Origin: Corinectria fuckeliana | Lineage: Eukaryota > Ascomycota > Sordariomycetes > Hypocreales > Nectriaceae | Assembly: GCA_019137255.1 (NCBI GenBank) | Contig: WPDH01000237.1 | Location: forward strand, 62,001 to 126,000 | Reading direction: 5' to 3' | DNA: 64,000 nt | Part shown: piece after piece, positions 52,084 to 64,000 of the stretch | Position numbering within the stretch: position 1 is the first letter of the stretch | Layout of the letters: each line of letters starts with the position of its first letter | Notes under the pieces: model-generated | Databases searched by the model: none | What the model was told of the DNA's origin: nothing | Seen by the model: only the letters and a program-made list of their open reading frames with translations | Made by a program: the position numbers and the translations under genes

Positions 52084-53889
52084 TCACTTGCCGGCTACAT
52101 AGTAATGTCGCGGCGGATATACAAGCTCCTCGTCAGATGCCGACCTCTGCTCAGTGGACACATTCACATCCACACTCCTCATAATCTTCCTCGAGTGGTC
52201 GAGATTACTCAGTTGGTGAGAGGACAGCTGGCGCTTAGAGCCATCGTTGGAGCCCTCATGTCGAAGGTATCCTCCTGACGAGGGATAGCTTCGTTTGGCA
52301 CTCGAGCCAAAGAAGCTGGGTACAATCTTGGCGAGTATCGAACGCAAGGCGGGCATGCATGCGCAGATGATAAACATGTCGCATTCAAGCACACTCCAGT
52401 AGATGGCCGGTGAGTTGTCGTCTACAAACAACCATCGTAAGCCACGGCTGCTTATATCGTGAGAATGAACTTGGAACTTACAGGTGGGGTTTGACGTCTT
52501 GGAGAACTGGATTAGAGACTGGAGCCGCAAAATGCTGACAATTGTGATGCTGGACACTGGTCAGATACTACCGCTCCAAAGTTAAGTCGCCGAGTCCACG
52601 GCATGTTCGGGACAAGGCAATGTAAGCAAAGGGCATCCACGTACACGAATCCTAGAGCAAACATCAGAAGCACTTGGAGCTTCTTCTTCCAGTTCATCTG
52701 CAGCTTGAAGATGGTCGAGAGTGGCAAGGACAAAATGATTACATCAATGGCAATTTCAACAGCCGCGCGGATCCACGAGAAGAGGTTAATGTTGATGCAC
52801 GTGCCAGTCGTCTCGCCAGACCAGCTCGTCCAAAAGTAAGGAACGGGTGTGCATTGGAAGATCATCGTGCAAGTATTTGCGATACCGAAGCATGTGACGA
52901 CACCCATCAAGGCCCACGAGCATCTTCTGACGAAGTGTGCGGCTGTTGGAAAGACGCGGATGTAGAAGGCCAAGAGCGACATCTGGACGAGCATCTCGGC
53001 GAACATGTAGAAGATTTCGGCGATGTACAGAAGCTTGAGCAAGTTAGTTCAAAGTCCATGCAGTTACTTGCAGCGTCTTCAATTTTGCTGACCTTGAAAG
53101 TCCTGTTGATGTCAGGGAACGATATTGTCCAAAGGTCCTTGCCCATCCCAGAGTGAGCCACTGTGTTATCGTCAGTAACAGCTATAAAAGGGAAGAAGGG
53201 GCCGGTACTGACTGGGGTAGCATACAAAGTTCAACACGGAGGCGAACAGCTATATGATGGGATGTCAATCGTCAGCAGCCGCTTGGAACTAGGCCTACTC
53301 AGGGGCTTCTTGTGCTCCTTACCATCGCGGCCACGATCAAGAAATCGTCCCAGTCCAAGTTAATCTTGGTGACCCAAAGGCGGCCGAAAATGCGAATTAG
53401 AACCAAGAGGATCGCCAACGACCCGAATGATGCCGGGATGCCGATGACGGTAGCCGATTGATCTTCTGGAGGTACTCCGCAGGCTGCCAAAGTGGCGTTG
53501 GTGGATGCTAAACTTGCGTTAGACAGAGGAACTTTCATCGTCGATTGCAGCATAGGTGGGTGCTGGGAGAGTAGGCAACACACTCAAGATCTCTTTGACG
53601 GTGCAGCTTTGAGCTTGGCAGCCCTGCGTGGCGGCCAAGAATTGCTGGTCGCCGCAAAGACAGGTTATGTCCGAAGCCGAACAAGAGGAACTCGCGACAT
53701 TCTGCTCAAAGCATTGGACCTGGAAGCCAAGCGATATTAGCCTTTTCGGAAACAACCCAAGCAAGCCATGTCAACTATGTGCACGGGAGAACTAACAGCG
53801 CAATCTGGAAGCGAGGCCATAAGGTCGCCTTGAGCTACCGAGCTTCCCAGCAGGAGCACACAGCCGAAAACGACTGCGTGGAACTTCAT
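52084..53889 (-). CDS. CFEM-domain, Pth11-like seven-helix membrane protein
   Basis: The start is at 53889 (MKFHAVVFGCVLLLGSSVAQG), a signal peptide. The CFEM domain follows, with eight cysteines spread from SLPDCA through VQCFEQN, SSCSASDITCLCGD, QGCQAQSC and LAACGVPPE. Then about seven transmembrane segments of the fungal rhodopsin-like/Pth11 type carry the conserved LDWDDFLIV, LLYIAEIFYMFAEMLVQMSLLAFYIRVF and NINLFSWIRAAVEIAIDVIILSLPLSTIF. The cytosolic tail is Ser-rich. At least six introns are apparent, and the stop is at 52084. CFEM-GPCR-like proteins sense surface or host cues in plant-pathogenic and other ascomycetes, probably at the plasma membrane. The ligand is unknown. Confidence 0.88.
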
Positions 53890-56038
53890 GGTCCGGCCTT
53901 TCACACGACGAAATAGGGCCTAAAGGGTTTTCGGAGAAAAATCGTGGCTGTATGGGCAGCAGAGGAAGAGGACCAACATCTGACTCGTGCAGGAAGAACT
54001 GCCTACATGGGATGCATGTGCGAGACATAGAAATATAGCGCATGCGGGCCTGATTAGATCCGAGGCAAAACACACGGGGGCGACGCCGCTGCTACTGACG
54101 ATGCAGATCGCTGGATGCCCAACGACCAGGGGTAGGGAGTATCACATCTCGGACGGGCATAGCGGCAGTACAAGGACCATGGAACATGAAATGTATAAGT
54201 ATTAGTGACCGTAGTGTTCCCATTCAATTGCGCAAGGTACTGCTCCTACGACCTAAGCTAAGTGGGGGTTTACATACATCATATCATATCTCACAGAGTT
54301 CGCCCGAAGGACATCCATCCCAAGTTGAAACATATTGCTTGCTCTTTTCAACGCCGGCGGCACCTGGATCCATCGTGGCATACATAGTTACATCGGAAGG
54401 GTTACGCGGGGCCCTTGCTCCTTTAGAGTTGCGCAGAATTAGCTTACTGCTTCTGATACATGGTGCACATATGCTCCTGCATCCGACATGAACCACACAT
54501 GCTTGTTTCCAGAACAAGCTGACGGTTGTGGAAGAGTTTGGAGGCCATGTCAAGCATCGCCAAGAGGATGAGCTATACGAAATTGCGAAACAGAGGCCGT
54601 CTCACAGGAGCCAACTCGTGCAATCCGGGGCCAAAGCGAATACAGCCCATAGATGGGGGTTTCAAGCGTTAGTTCGGGGACAGTATCTCGGGGGTCTGGG
54701 GGGTTGAGAGGTCTGTTCGTTGAACAAGACAATCTGATTGGCAGCTTTCAATATTTCGATACTTCAATCTTTGCCACTCAGTAAAGTATCTTTGAAGGGG
54801 CTTTTCTAAGGATAGCTACTTAAAAGTAGAATATTAGGGCAAGTACCGAACTAAGATTTGAAACCCCTGTGGGCTGTACGAAGTATGATCCCTAAATAAC
54901 TGCAGGTCGACGGCGCAGTGGTTTTGCCGAGCGCATCCACTTTGGCGTTGTTGGCATCGACCCTTGCTCAAGCTCTTCGGTTCTTTAATTAAGATCCACT
55001 GTGGGCCGCCTGCGCGCATTCGGTTGCAAGATAAACGACTTGTTACCGAAGATGTGGTGCAGAGCAAACCGGAGAACCCTGACACAGCTGTCCCCGACGC
55101 AGCTGTCTGCGTGTACTTGGTAGATAGTAGCGTGGGCACTGCGAAGCAAGCGGTCGGCCAAGTCGGAGCCGGCAGCCAGGTTCCCGGTCTTTCAACTACC
55201 AGGTTTCCGGGACATGAATTACCTTGTAGACTACGACATCCATAAGATGGATGCCGGAAGAGCATGCAGGGAGCTCAGAAGGAGTGCGCCTCTCCTCCCC
55301 GGCCGCCGGGATCACGAAGGAGTCCGATGCGAGAAAACATTCCGGAGAATGCCCCGCTGGGCTGCGGGGTTCAAGGATGGTTATCGTACTGTAGCAGTGG
55401 CTGCGGAGACAAGGCTGTTAGGGGGGAAACCAACATGAACACCAGTACCTTTTGCGGTGATTTTGCTCGTGAGGCGGTTCGAGGGATTTGCCAGAAAAAG
55501 CAATCACGGCAAGTTGGAAAGTAGACAAAGAACAGAGGACTATCTCCATTGGAACGTTTCGCAAAAAGAAGTATATCATGGAAGATGAAGCGACGGATTC
55601 ACCAGCTTACTGCGTACTTCGTACTACGGGCACACTGCGTGACATCGGTCAGGGCTGTAGGCATCGCATCCATGCTCTTACAAGGATTCAGCGATGATCC
55701 TCCCCTGAGCCGTGCATAAACTGCTACGTCCCAAAAAGTCTGATCAGCCACATGCGGCCGTTGTAATCTAGACACGAAGTAATAGTTGATCCCATTACCG
55801 GGGCTGTTGGCTCTATGTAGATACATACTGCGGCATCGCAGACGCATTGACTCGCCAAGCCGTTGATAATCCCTCAGCGCTGATTCGTTATCGAGCAGGG
55901 GACAGACAAGCGCTCAGGTGAGACTTCGGGGGGGGTTTCGTCTTCATGTTCAATATCTAACGACTGACCTGGGCTGGCTTGGTGCTGCTCATTCCCGACT
56001 CCTGAGGATTCACCTGCGTCCTGCTGTCAATTGCGACC
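53890..56038. other. Gene-poor stretch
   Basis: About 2.1 kb without a recognised gene. One GTGGGG (54262-54267) is within chance expectation. Open frames up to 143 codons (minus strand, 54834-55265) have no family signature. Confidence 0.4.
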
Positions 56039-58062
56039 ATGGTCGATTTCCTCTCGCTCGCCATCAGCCTGGGCATTGGCCTCGCCGTCTTCTTCGTCGT
56101 CCGCAGCGTCTTGAGCACCTCCAAGAATGCCGACCAGCCCCCTCGGCCCCCGGGCCCGAAAGGCCTCCCTCTTGTTGGAAACCTGTACGACCTGCCCCAG
56201 CCAGGCGTTCTTGAAGCACACCACTGGCTGAAGCATCGAAAGCTCTATGGTTCGTTCCTCATTGAATGCCAGCCATGCGTAGAGGGTTTCTTACCAAGGC
56301 ATGACGTTGCTTGTCGTGAACAGGTCCGATCAGCTCTGTGACGGTCATGGGGCAGACCCTGGTGATTATCAACGATGCGCGACTCGCATTCGAGCTGCTG
56401 GAGAAGCGTTCGGTGAAGCATTCATCAAGGCCGAGACAGGTATTTGCAGGCGAAATGTACGGTTTGAAGCTGGCCGTCTCTATCCACCTCCGATTGCCAG
56501 TGGTCCCGTAATGACGCGAGCTGACAGACTGGTCCAGGCTAGGCTGGGAGAATTCCCTTGGGCTATCCCAGTACAACAATCGCTTCCGAACCTATCGAAA
56601 GAACATGGGCCGCATCATTGGCACCAAGGCGGCGGCAGCACAGTACGACGTGTTGCAGGAAGCTGAAGTTGGCCATTTCCTCCTACACGTCTATCACAAC
56701 CCGGACGACTTGGCGAATCAAATCAGAAAGTCAGTCAACATGCTCAGCAGCAGATCTGTCGTCTTTGGCGCTCTCACTGACTCGCATGTTTTTCCTTAGG
56801 GAAGTTGGGGCGGTCATATTGAACATTGCATATGGCTACACGGTAGAACCGTTCAAGAACGATGTGCTCATCGACATAGCAGGCGATGCCATGGACAAGT
56901 TTGCGCGTGCTGGCGTCCCCGGTGCCTTTATGGTCGATATGATGCCATTCTGTGAGTGCTTCCAACATACAGTCTCGGACGACTTCATGGCTTGTGGACC
57001 TGTCTGACTGGAATTAGTGAGGCGGATTCCCGACTGGGTACCTGGAGCTGGGTTCCAGAAAGTCGCCCGACAATGGGCAGCCGAGCTCATCCAGGTCACG
57101 GAGAAGCCTTATTCATTTGTTAAGCATCAAATGGCCCAGGGCAAGGATAACTCGTCGTTCCTCTCGAGGCTACTGGAGGCGGGTGACTCGACCCCAGAGG
57201 AAAGGTTCACCAATAAATGGTCAGCCATGTCTTTGTACACAGCAGGTGCTGATACGGTAGGCCCTATTCTCTATTCCCTTTGCCCCTGTTCAAGCAGACA
57301 AGCTGACTTCCCCAGACCGTGTCAGCAATCTCATGCTTCTTCCTAGCCATGACGCTCTTTCCCGATGTTCAGCGAAAGGCACAAGAAGAAATCGATCGAG
57401 TTGTCGGCCAAGATCGACTGCCCACCTCGGCAGACCGTGTAAACTTGCCGTACATCGAGGCCACGGTGAAGGAGGTTCTACGTTGGCACCCCGTGGTGCC
57501 AATGGGACTTCCCCATACAAGTACGATGGACGATGTCTGTGAGGGATACTTTATTCCGAAAGGTTCCATGCTATTACCAAACGTCTGGTGAGTTGGCCTG
57601 CAAGCAATCATGCTTATAATGTCGAAGAGAGAGCGAGGTTAGTCTAACCGTTGCATTTACCACAGGCACTTCACGCACGACCCAGAAGTCTACCATGAGC
57701 CCATGGCCTTCAACCCCGAGCGATTCCTAGAGAGCGAAACCCACAAGCCGGCGCCGGATCCGCACATGTTCGCGTTTGGTTTTGGACGCCGCATTTGCCC
57801 TGGGCGCATCCTGGCCGACAACGCCTTGTACCTTAACATTGTGCAGTCCCTGGCCGTCTTCAACATCAGGAAAGGCATTGAGAACGGTCAAGAAGTTGAG
57901 CCCAAGAACCAGGTCACGCCCGGTGTGGTCAGCCACCCAGTTCCCTTTAAGGCCCAGATCAAGCCGCGGTCCCCTCGCCACGAGAAGTTGATCCAGTCTA
58001 TCGAACAGGTGTTTCCCTGGCAGGATGGCGATTCTAGTGTGCTAGAGAGCATGAACAACTAG
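56039..58062 (+). CDS. Cytochrome P450 (4), O-methylsterigmatocystin-oxidoreductase-like
   Basis: The start is at 56039 (MVDFLSLAISLGIGLAVFFVV, anchor), followed by PPRPPGPKGLPLVGNLYDLP. Introns lie near 56250-56321, 56462-56572, 56739-56800, 56952-57016, 57257-57316 and 57590-57665. The I-helix is YTAGADT, the ExxR is KEVLRW, and the heme loop is FGFGRRICPGR. There are roughly 510 residues, ending in FPWQDGDSSVLESMNN. It is full length and appears intact. It lies 10 kb beyond the last motif-bearing gene and has no CCCCAC/GTGGGG in its promoter, so it is probably independent of the cluster. The substrate is unknown. Confidence 0.87.
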
Positions 58063-61000
58063 GTTTACTGCTCATATCTCACTACCTCGTGAACCAGGGG
58101 CCTTTGTCAGCTTGTCTAATATGTCTCCTGTCAATATATTAATTTCTCGAATATCCTACTCATGTGGCACTTATACATACCGGAGCGCTAGCAGAAATAC
58201 AGCCAACGATTCCGGTTCTAGGGTGGCTTTGATGGAGGAAGAAATAATGACAACGCCCCACAGCAGTAGCGTGACTCGGTTTTGAGATCTATCAATTCGA
58301 TATGGCGTGAAGGTGTTCAATGAAGAGAAGAAGGCACCGAAAAGGAAAATGTTTCTAGGTTCTCGTCTGATGACTGCCGAGGGCCTATCTTGGCAGCGAT
58401 CGCGCGCCACTTACATCCGTGGAATAGTATGAATCAAATCTGAACTCTACTACGTTTTGCTTGTTAGTCTAGCAACTATAACTAAAAGGAAGAACCGTAA
58501 ATATGATGAACACACCCCTACCCTGTGGCAATCAATGTATAGGGTGCGATTTGCCATTTCTTCATCATTCCACGCTAGATGAGTTGAGGGAGAGCAAGGG
58601 AATCAGGTTGACCTAGATATTCCTTGCGCATCCATTTCAAAGTTGGTGATACCGCGAGATCAGCCAACAGTCAAGCTTAACGGCCGAGGGAGGGCGTAGC
58701 TGAGACGTGCTTTCTACTCTCCGGTGCTAAGGTTTTGTCGCCGCTGCAGATGCGGCCAGCAAACACTAGCCGTCGCTCGTTTCATGGGCCTAGGGCGCTT
58801 CCCTGCTTGTCGAGATGCTGAAAATCTCGTTGGCTACGATCTCAAGTATACCTTCTGGCAGTTTGGATGGGCTTAGCGAACTCCAGACATGTCGTCACCG
58901 ACATTTTGATACCAAGTTCGCTACGAGCGCCCTGCCGGACTTCTCATACCCACCGCTGTATAAACGAACGTTTCCGCCAGTCAAAACGCGTACAAAAAGG
59001 GCATAAGGTCAACCTGCCTCCAGGGTAGTCCTATATATCGCTTGACCTTGGCTGCTCTTTTCTAGAAGCCTGTGTTAATTTTGCTCAAGCATGCATTCAT
59101 GTCTTCGTCACAGGTGTCTATGCCGTAATCAGAAAGCAGTTAATAGAGAGACTCTAGGCGTTGCACATACTATTTTGGGCCTTGCTCGCTCGAATAAAAG
59201 GCCGCAGAGGTTTATTTGACCTGGACCCGGCAGGCAGTGAGGCTCTCCGGGACTTGGTTGTCATGAAGGACAAGGCAGCTGCATGGAATGCCGTGATTCT
59301 CTTAGCACTTCTTCGTGATTTCGTTGTGTACATACAAAGCTATTAGGTAGACTACGTCACTGCTCTGAGAAAGGAAGATGCGCTTGTTATGTAATGGTTT
59401 TGCCTCTTAGTTTAAACAACATTGGTTTGGTTTCCCCACAGTGAAGAACTCAGCTGGTCGCATACCACCTTTGAAGGCGTTCAGATGGTAGCAAACAATA
59501 CGCCTGATATACAAGGCTCATTGATTTGATGGCGTGGAAACGTGGCTTTCGAGGTTTGTGATAATGATGAGAATGGGACAGCTCATTACATTGAGTGGTA
59601 CAATATTCTAAGCGTCGAAAAAGAGTTGCTGGCGTAATCAGATTACAGCGAGGACTATTTTCCAGTTGTTTCTAGCCACATCCGCCCAGGTCGATAGCTC
59701 GTATTGATTGTTTCCAGACGATGTTCCATCCTAGTACATTGTCTGGGATCCTTACTTGGAATCTCACTGGGTTTGCAAATTCAACCCCGCAGCAGTCCGT
59801 GAATACCGCAAACCCCGAAAGCTTGGCTCTGTGGACACATCTTTTAGGACAATTTTATAGAATACACTAGTATGCTGACCCTCCAGAATATGCTTTGCCG
59901 GATTGGTCTGACCCTTTTTTGGGGCAAGCTGTGGTGAAGTCTTTCATTGAACACTTCCACTGGAAGGACCTAGATAATAAGGAGGCAGTCTCCGTTTTCC
60001 TTACGGCGGGGGTGCATGTGGAACTATGTAGCGGACAGCTTGAAGGCGATCTTCCATGCCTGCCATTTTCTCTGGGCGCTGCATCGTCTTTGTGCTCGAC
60101 TCTTGTTGATGCTGTTCCGCTCTGCTCGCTTTTACTTGCTACTTGGCATGATATCGACTATTAGCACAATGCAGCACTTTCGTATGATAAGAAATCGAGA
60201 CGATGGGGAATGCTTTCTCCTCTGTGACCCTGGCTTGGGGCTGAGAGGTAATCCATGAGTCAGCCCACCGAGCGGTATCTCTGACTCAACACAAGCGTAA
60301 CCTCGATGCCCTATAAATGTGGCTTCCCCCCTTCAGATCTAACCCGTTCGCCTTGACCACAATCACAAACAGTATGCTGCACACGCGATTCTCGCTCGTC
60401 TACCAGAGATGTACCGCCAACATCCGCCACCCGCACGAACGCCTACCTTCACGCTGTTTTGTTCTCTTCGACTAATCGTTCAATGTCACTCTTTTCAGTG
60501 AGCAAACTCCATCAATTGTCTTGACACTGTCCTGTACGAGCTTAGCCATGTGCAAACTGAATATCGAGCAGGGTTTCCAACTCCCGTCTGCAGCTGCCTC
60601 CCCTCCTCGGCTCGAGATGACACAGTCCAAGCTCCCAGCCACGGGGGCAGAATAGGACGGGAGACCCGGGAGATCGGCCGGCAGCCCGTACATATTGTTC
60701 ATGAACTCCTCCCATGGTGCCGGGAATTGTTCGGTGAGACTTGTCGTCCTGCATCAAACCCCCCACGGAATCCTTGCCTTGAGTTGTCCACACGGTCGGT
60801 TCCACCATGTTGCAATGAACACGCACGCACGGGAGGGCTGCAAACAGGTATCTTGATACGGAAGCACGAACCGTTAACTAGGCCTAGGTTATGGACGATT
60901 ACGTGCCATTTTCATGGGACCGCTATCCGTATTGATAGGGGACAGTGGAGCAGATCCACAGCATTGTAACGCAACGAAGCACGACATACACCCCGAAGAT

Positions 61001-61380
61001 GGTAAATCAATGGCGTGCTGAGAGAAAAGTGGCGAAGGAAATAATTCATAACGTCACTTCTTCTCGAAAAGTCTTTGCTTCCTCGGAGCATTGTGCATGT
61101 CAGTCGGAGCTCCCAGGCGTTAGATGCCAAGAAGGGTAAGCGTGATGTCACGTTCCTCGAGGCGTGGATTGTTACCTAACGGATGAAAGGCCTGGAGACT
61201 ATACAGAAAGATTGTCTCGTGTCACATCCTGGAGCACATTCTAGCCGATGGGCAAAAGAGAATTGGAGATGGAGCACCCCTGTTGATGACCTTTACCAGT
61301 CGATCCATATATAATCTAGACAGTTCAAGCACCCTGTCCCGTAGGATGCCAGACTTTACACGTTCAAGTGCTGAGACAAA
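58063..61380. other. Gene-poor stretch
   Basis: About 3.3 kb without a recognised gene. Scattered short open frames (58815, 59161, 59895, 60550) lack signatures. Three isolated CCCCAC hexamers (58257, 59434, 60761) are about what chance gives. Confidence 0.4.
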
Positions 61381-63999
61381 ATGGCTGCGCAGCCACCAAT
61401 ATTTACACAGTTGCCCGATGAGTCGGTGATTCCCTCCGACCACGCCAGTGTAAGCTCCAAGAACTCCAGGAAAGGAGCCGAAAAGAAGGATGCCGACGAC
61501 TTCGTCACCACTTCTTCTCCCGCGCTGGCGACCCAGGAGAACCAGCGCATGGAGGGAGCGCTTGGCGATGCCATCCTGCGATTCCTGAGAATTCGAAAGG
61601 GTCCAAAGGACGAAGTGTACGACCTCGATGCTGTATGTACAAGTTCTGGGTCTTTAATAAACCATTGACGGCTGACTCGTCCAAGGTGGCCACGCAACCT
61701 AGTATTTGGGATTCCGCCGAAAACATCGACGAGTACAAGGAGCTCTACATCCATCCCCAGTGGGAGAACCGCGAAGCTTTCGATCCTGCGTTTCGCTGGA
61801 CGTGGAGGGAGGAGAAGGTGGTGCGAAGGAAAGTTGATTGGAAGATCATGGTAAGGTCTTACATGCGTTCCAATGAACACCAACTGATTGGCTCTTTAGC
61901 TCTGGGTATGCATCATGTTTGCGGCCCTGAACATTGATCGAAACAACATCTCAAACGCCGTCTCTGATAATATGCTTGACGATCTGGGAATTACTCAAGG
62001 CGACTATGTGAGTTACCCCTCGACCCTTCTTCTTCCCTCCACGCTGAGAGTAATTCTTACTAACGAATCCTAGAATATTGGTCAAACTATCTCCCGAGTC
62101 GGCTTTCTCGTTGCCGAGCTCCCATCTCAACTCATCTCCAAACGGTTGGTTGTATTCTGGCAAAGACATCGTGTCTCTTGCTGACTATTGTAGTATCGGT
62201 CCGGATCTTTGGATCCCGATTCAGATCTGCCTCTTTAGTTTTATCTCTGGTTCGCAGTTTTTTATCAAAGGCCGAGCATCATTCCTCGCTACCCGATATC
62301 TAGTGTGAGTAGCACTGCCATTTCTAGGGTAAACCTTTACTGACCAATCAGCGCCACGTTTCAAGGTGGTTTTATCCCGTAAGTTCATCTGTAGCCAACA
62401 GCAAAAGCCCCGGCTAATGTCTTATAGCGACACCATCCTCTATCTCAGTTACTGGTATACTGGAAGAACGGTAAGTGCCCGACGCAGAGGGTCTCGTATC
62501 TGCTCAGGGAGTATGCTGACTTTCTCAGCTTCCCATTAGACTAGCTTGGTTTTGGATGTCTTCGCAACTGAGTGAGTGGTCTCAGTCTCGGACCTAAGTA
62601 CATACCCTAATGATTCTCTAGTTGATATCGGCGTCGGCTTTGCTGCTGTTGGGATTCTGTCCATGCGTGGGATTCGCGGCTATGAAGGGTGGCGGTGGCT
62701 ATTCCTCATCGAGTAAGTTATCATTAATGTGAACCAAGTAATCGTCGCTAACATCTTCAGGGGCTCTTTCACTTGTAAGAAACATCGTCGCTTCTGACGA
62801 GAGGCGTACTAACATAGCCCTACTAGTCCTGGTTGGGGTTGCCTCTTTCTTCCTCATGCCCCAGTGTCCGACGAGGACGAAAAGCTGGTGGAATCCCAAA
62901 GGGTACTTTACCGAAAAGGAAACAAAAATCATCGTCAATGGCGGTAAGCCACCAAAACCTCACAACTTAAAGACGAGGTATCTGACTTTGCCGTTAGCTA
63001 TCCGAGATGACCCTCAAAAAGGTGGAATGTACAACCGACAAGGTCTTTCCGTCAAACAGATCTGGAAATGCGCAAAAGACTACGACATGTGGCCGTTGTA
63101 CGCCCTGGGTCTGTTGTTCGGTTTGCCCAAGTATCCGGTCGACCAATACTTGACTCTCTCTTTCCGAGGTCTAGGATTCACCGTCATCCAGACAAACCTA
63201 CTCAAGATCCCCTATATCGTGGGTTCCAGTATTACCATGCTCCTCATCACGGCCGTCAGCGAGCTGGCAAACAACAGAAGCTTGGTGGCCATGGCGGAAG
63301 ATGCTTGGTTGCTGCCCTGTTTCGTGGCTTTGATTGCATTGCCCAGTCCCATCAGTGCCTGGGCTTACTTTGCCATTGCGACAGTTCTGCTGTCGTTCCC
63401 GTAGTAAGTACAGAGCTAAAGCGGGAATTATAACGAGCTAACTGAAGCAGCACCCATCCTATCCAAGTTGCCTGGACAAGCAGGAATGCGGGATCCGTAC
63501 AGAACAGGACAGTGTCGGCCTCGTAAGTCGAGCCCTGGCTTGCGAATTGTCAATACTAAATCGTCTACAGACTCTACAACATGTGGGTGCAAGTCAGTGG
63601 AATGATCGGGGCCAACAGTAAGTCTCGACATCAACTTGAAGACCGCAAGCGCTAAATTCGTACACAGTTTATCAATCCAGCGATTCCCCTCGATACTTCA
63701 AAGCAAACAAGGGTTTACTAGTCATCTGTATCTGGATGTGTGTAAGTATCCCCCAACTCCTCCATGCGGCATTGAAGCTCATGCTGTTTGCAGTTGATCC
63801 AATACCCGGGAACCTACTTTTACTACCGATGGCGGAACAACTCAAAGGCAAAGAAATGGGATGCCATGACTCCAGAGGAACAGCATGATTATTTAACGAG
63901 TACAACCGATGAGGGCAATAAGCGGTAAGCCTTCCATTGTCAGTCGAGAAAACATTAGCTAACCCTCTTCATAGACTTGACTTCCGCTTTGCCACTTAG
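61381..63999 (+). CDS. MFS transporter, Dal5/Tna1-type anion:cation symporter family
   Basis: The start is at 61381 (MAAQPPIFTQLPDESV), with an unusually long hydrophilic N-terminus (about 130 residues to WKIM). About ten short introns follow. The first TM region reads CIMFAALNIDRNNISNAVSDNM then DDLGITQGDY, the hallmark of allantoate/nicotinate/vitamin permeases. Further segments are YEGWRWLFLIEG, LGLLFGLPKYPVDQYLTL and MWVQVSGMIGANIYQSSDSPRY. The C-terminal tail is TPEEQHDYLTSTTDEGNKR then LDFRFAT, with the stop TAG at 63997-63999 two bases from the window end. It imports small carboxylates, vitamins or allantoate-like compounds at the plasma membrane. It is not linked to the cluster by the motif. 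Confidence 0.88.
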
Positions 64000-64000
64000 A

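Noticed and set aside
54910..54985. A GGCGCAGTGGTT piece resembling a tRNA D-arm
   Set aside because: No matching anticodon or T stem follows.
1..64000. CRISPR arrays, bacterial operons or prokaryotic mobile elements
   Set aside because: Intron-containing eukaryotic genes throughout. No regularly spaced array with unique spacers and no transposase was seen.

Overview
The window is nuclear DNA of a filamentous ascomycete (Pezizomycotina, probably Sordariomycetes; no species can be named from the sequence alone). The reasons are short GT..AG introns of about 50-120 bp in most genes, CACCATGG-type start contexts, a eukaryotic tRNA-Thr, fungal-only families (CFEM receptor-like protein, GH75 chitosanase, Dal5-type permease, O-methylsterigmatocystin-oxidoreductase-like P450s) and long gene-poor intergenic stretches.

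Layout. 1-8.0 kb: tRNA-Thr(AGU), a FucP-type sugar transporter, about 3 kb without a recognisable gene, and a small secreted protein. 8.0-45.9 kb: one dense block of about 19 catabolic genes on both strands. These are two type-B carboxylesterases, an MFS exporter/importer, a homogentisate-dioxygenase-family ring-cleavage enzyme, two MBL-fold hydrolases (lactonase-like), two beta-hydroxyacid dehydrogenases, three cytochrome P450s with their own NADPH-P450 reductase, a carboxymuconolactone-decarboxylase-family protein, an enol-lactonase-like alpha/beta hydrolase, a maleylacetate reductase, a C2H2/fungal-trans regulator, a BBE-like flavin oxidase, an FAD aromatic monooxygenase, an NmrA/isoflavone-reductase-like protein and a small repeat protein. 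46-51.5 kb: decayed or mixed content, with hairpin repeats, a frameshifted SDR, a GH75 chitosanase and a P450 relic. 52-64 kb: a CFEM-Pth11-like membrane protein, another P450 and a Dal5-type permease, separated by 2-3 kb gene-poor stretches.

The main discovery is that the 8-46 kb block looks like a single regulon. The 6-mer CCCCAC/GTGGGG (best form ACCCCACATG) occurs about 31 times by hand count in the roughly 6.2 kb of promoter-containing intergenic DNA of the block, against about 3 expected for uniform base composition. Only about 6 occur in some 17 kb of intergenic DNA outside it. Sites are often paired one helical turn apart, and the pair beside the maleylacetate reductase is a perfect 16-bp palindrome. 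The cluster encodes a two-finger C2H2 factor whose recognition-helix residues (R-H-R, then R-L-R) predict 5'-GNGGGG-3' by the standard zinc-finger code, which matches GTGGGG.

Proposed joint role (inference): uptake of an esterified and/or methoxylated plant aromatic, ester cleavage, P450/FAD hydroxylation and O-dealkylation to a hydroquinone-type ring, cleavage by a divergent homogentisate-dioxygenase paralog, lactone opening and decarboxylation, and reduction of a maleylacetate-type product toward 3-oxoadipate. The usual partners of homogentisate catabolism (maleylacetoacetate isomerase, fumarylacetoacetase) and any intradiol dioxygenase are absent from the window. The route is therefore neither the classical homogentisate pathway nor the classical 3-oxoadipate pathway. 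The substrate is unknown.
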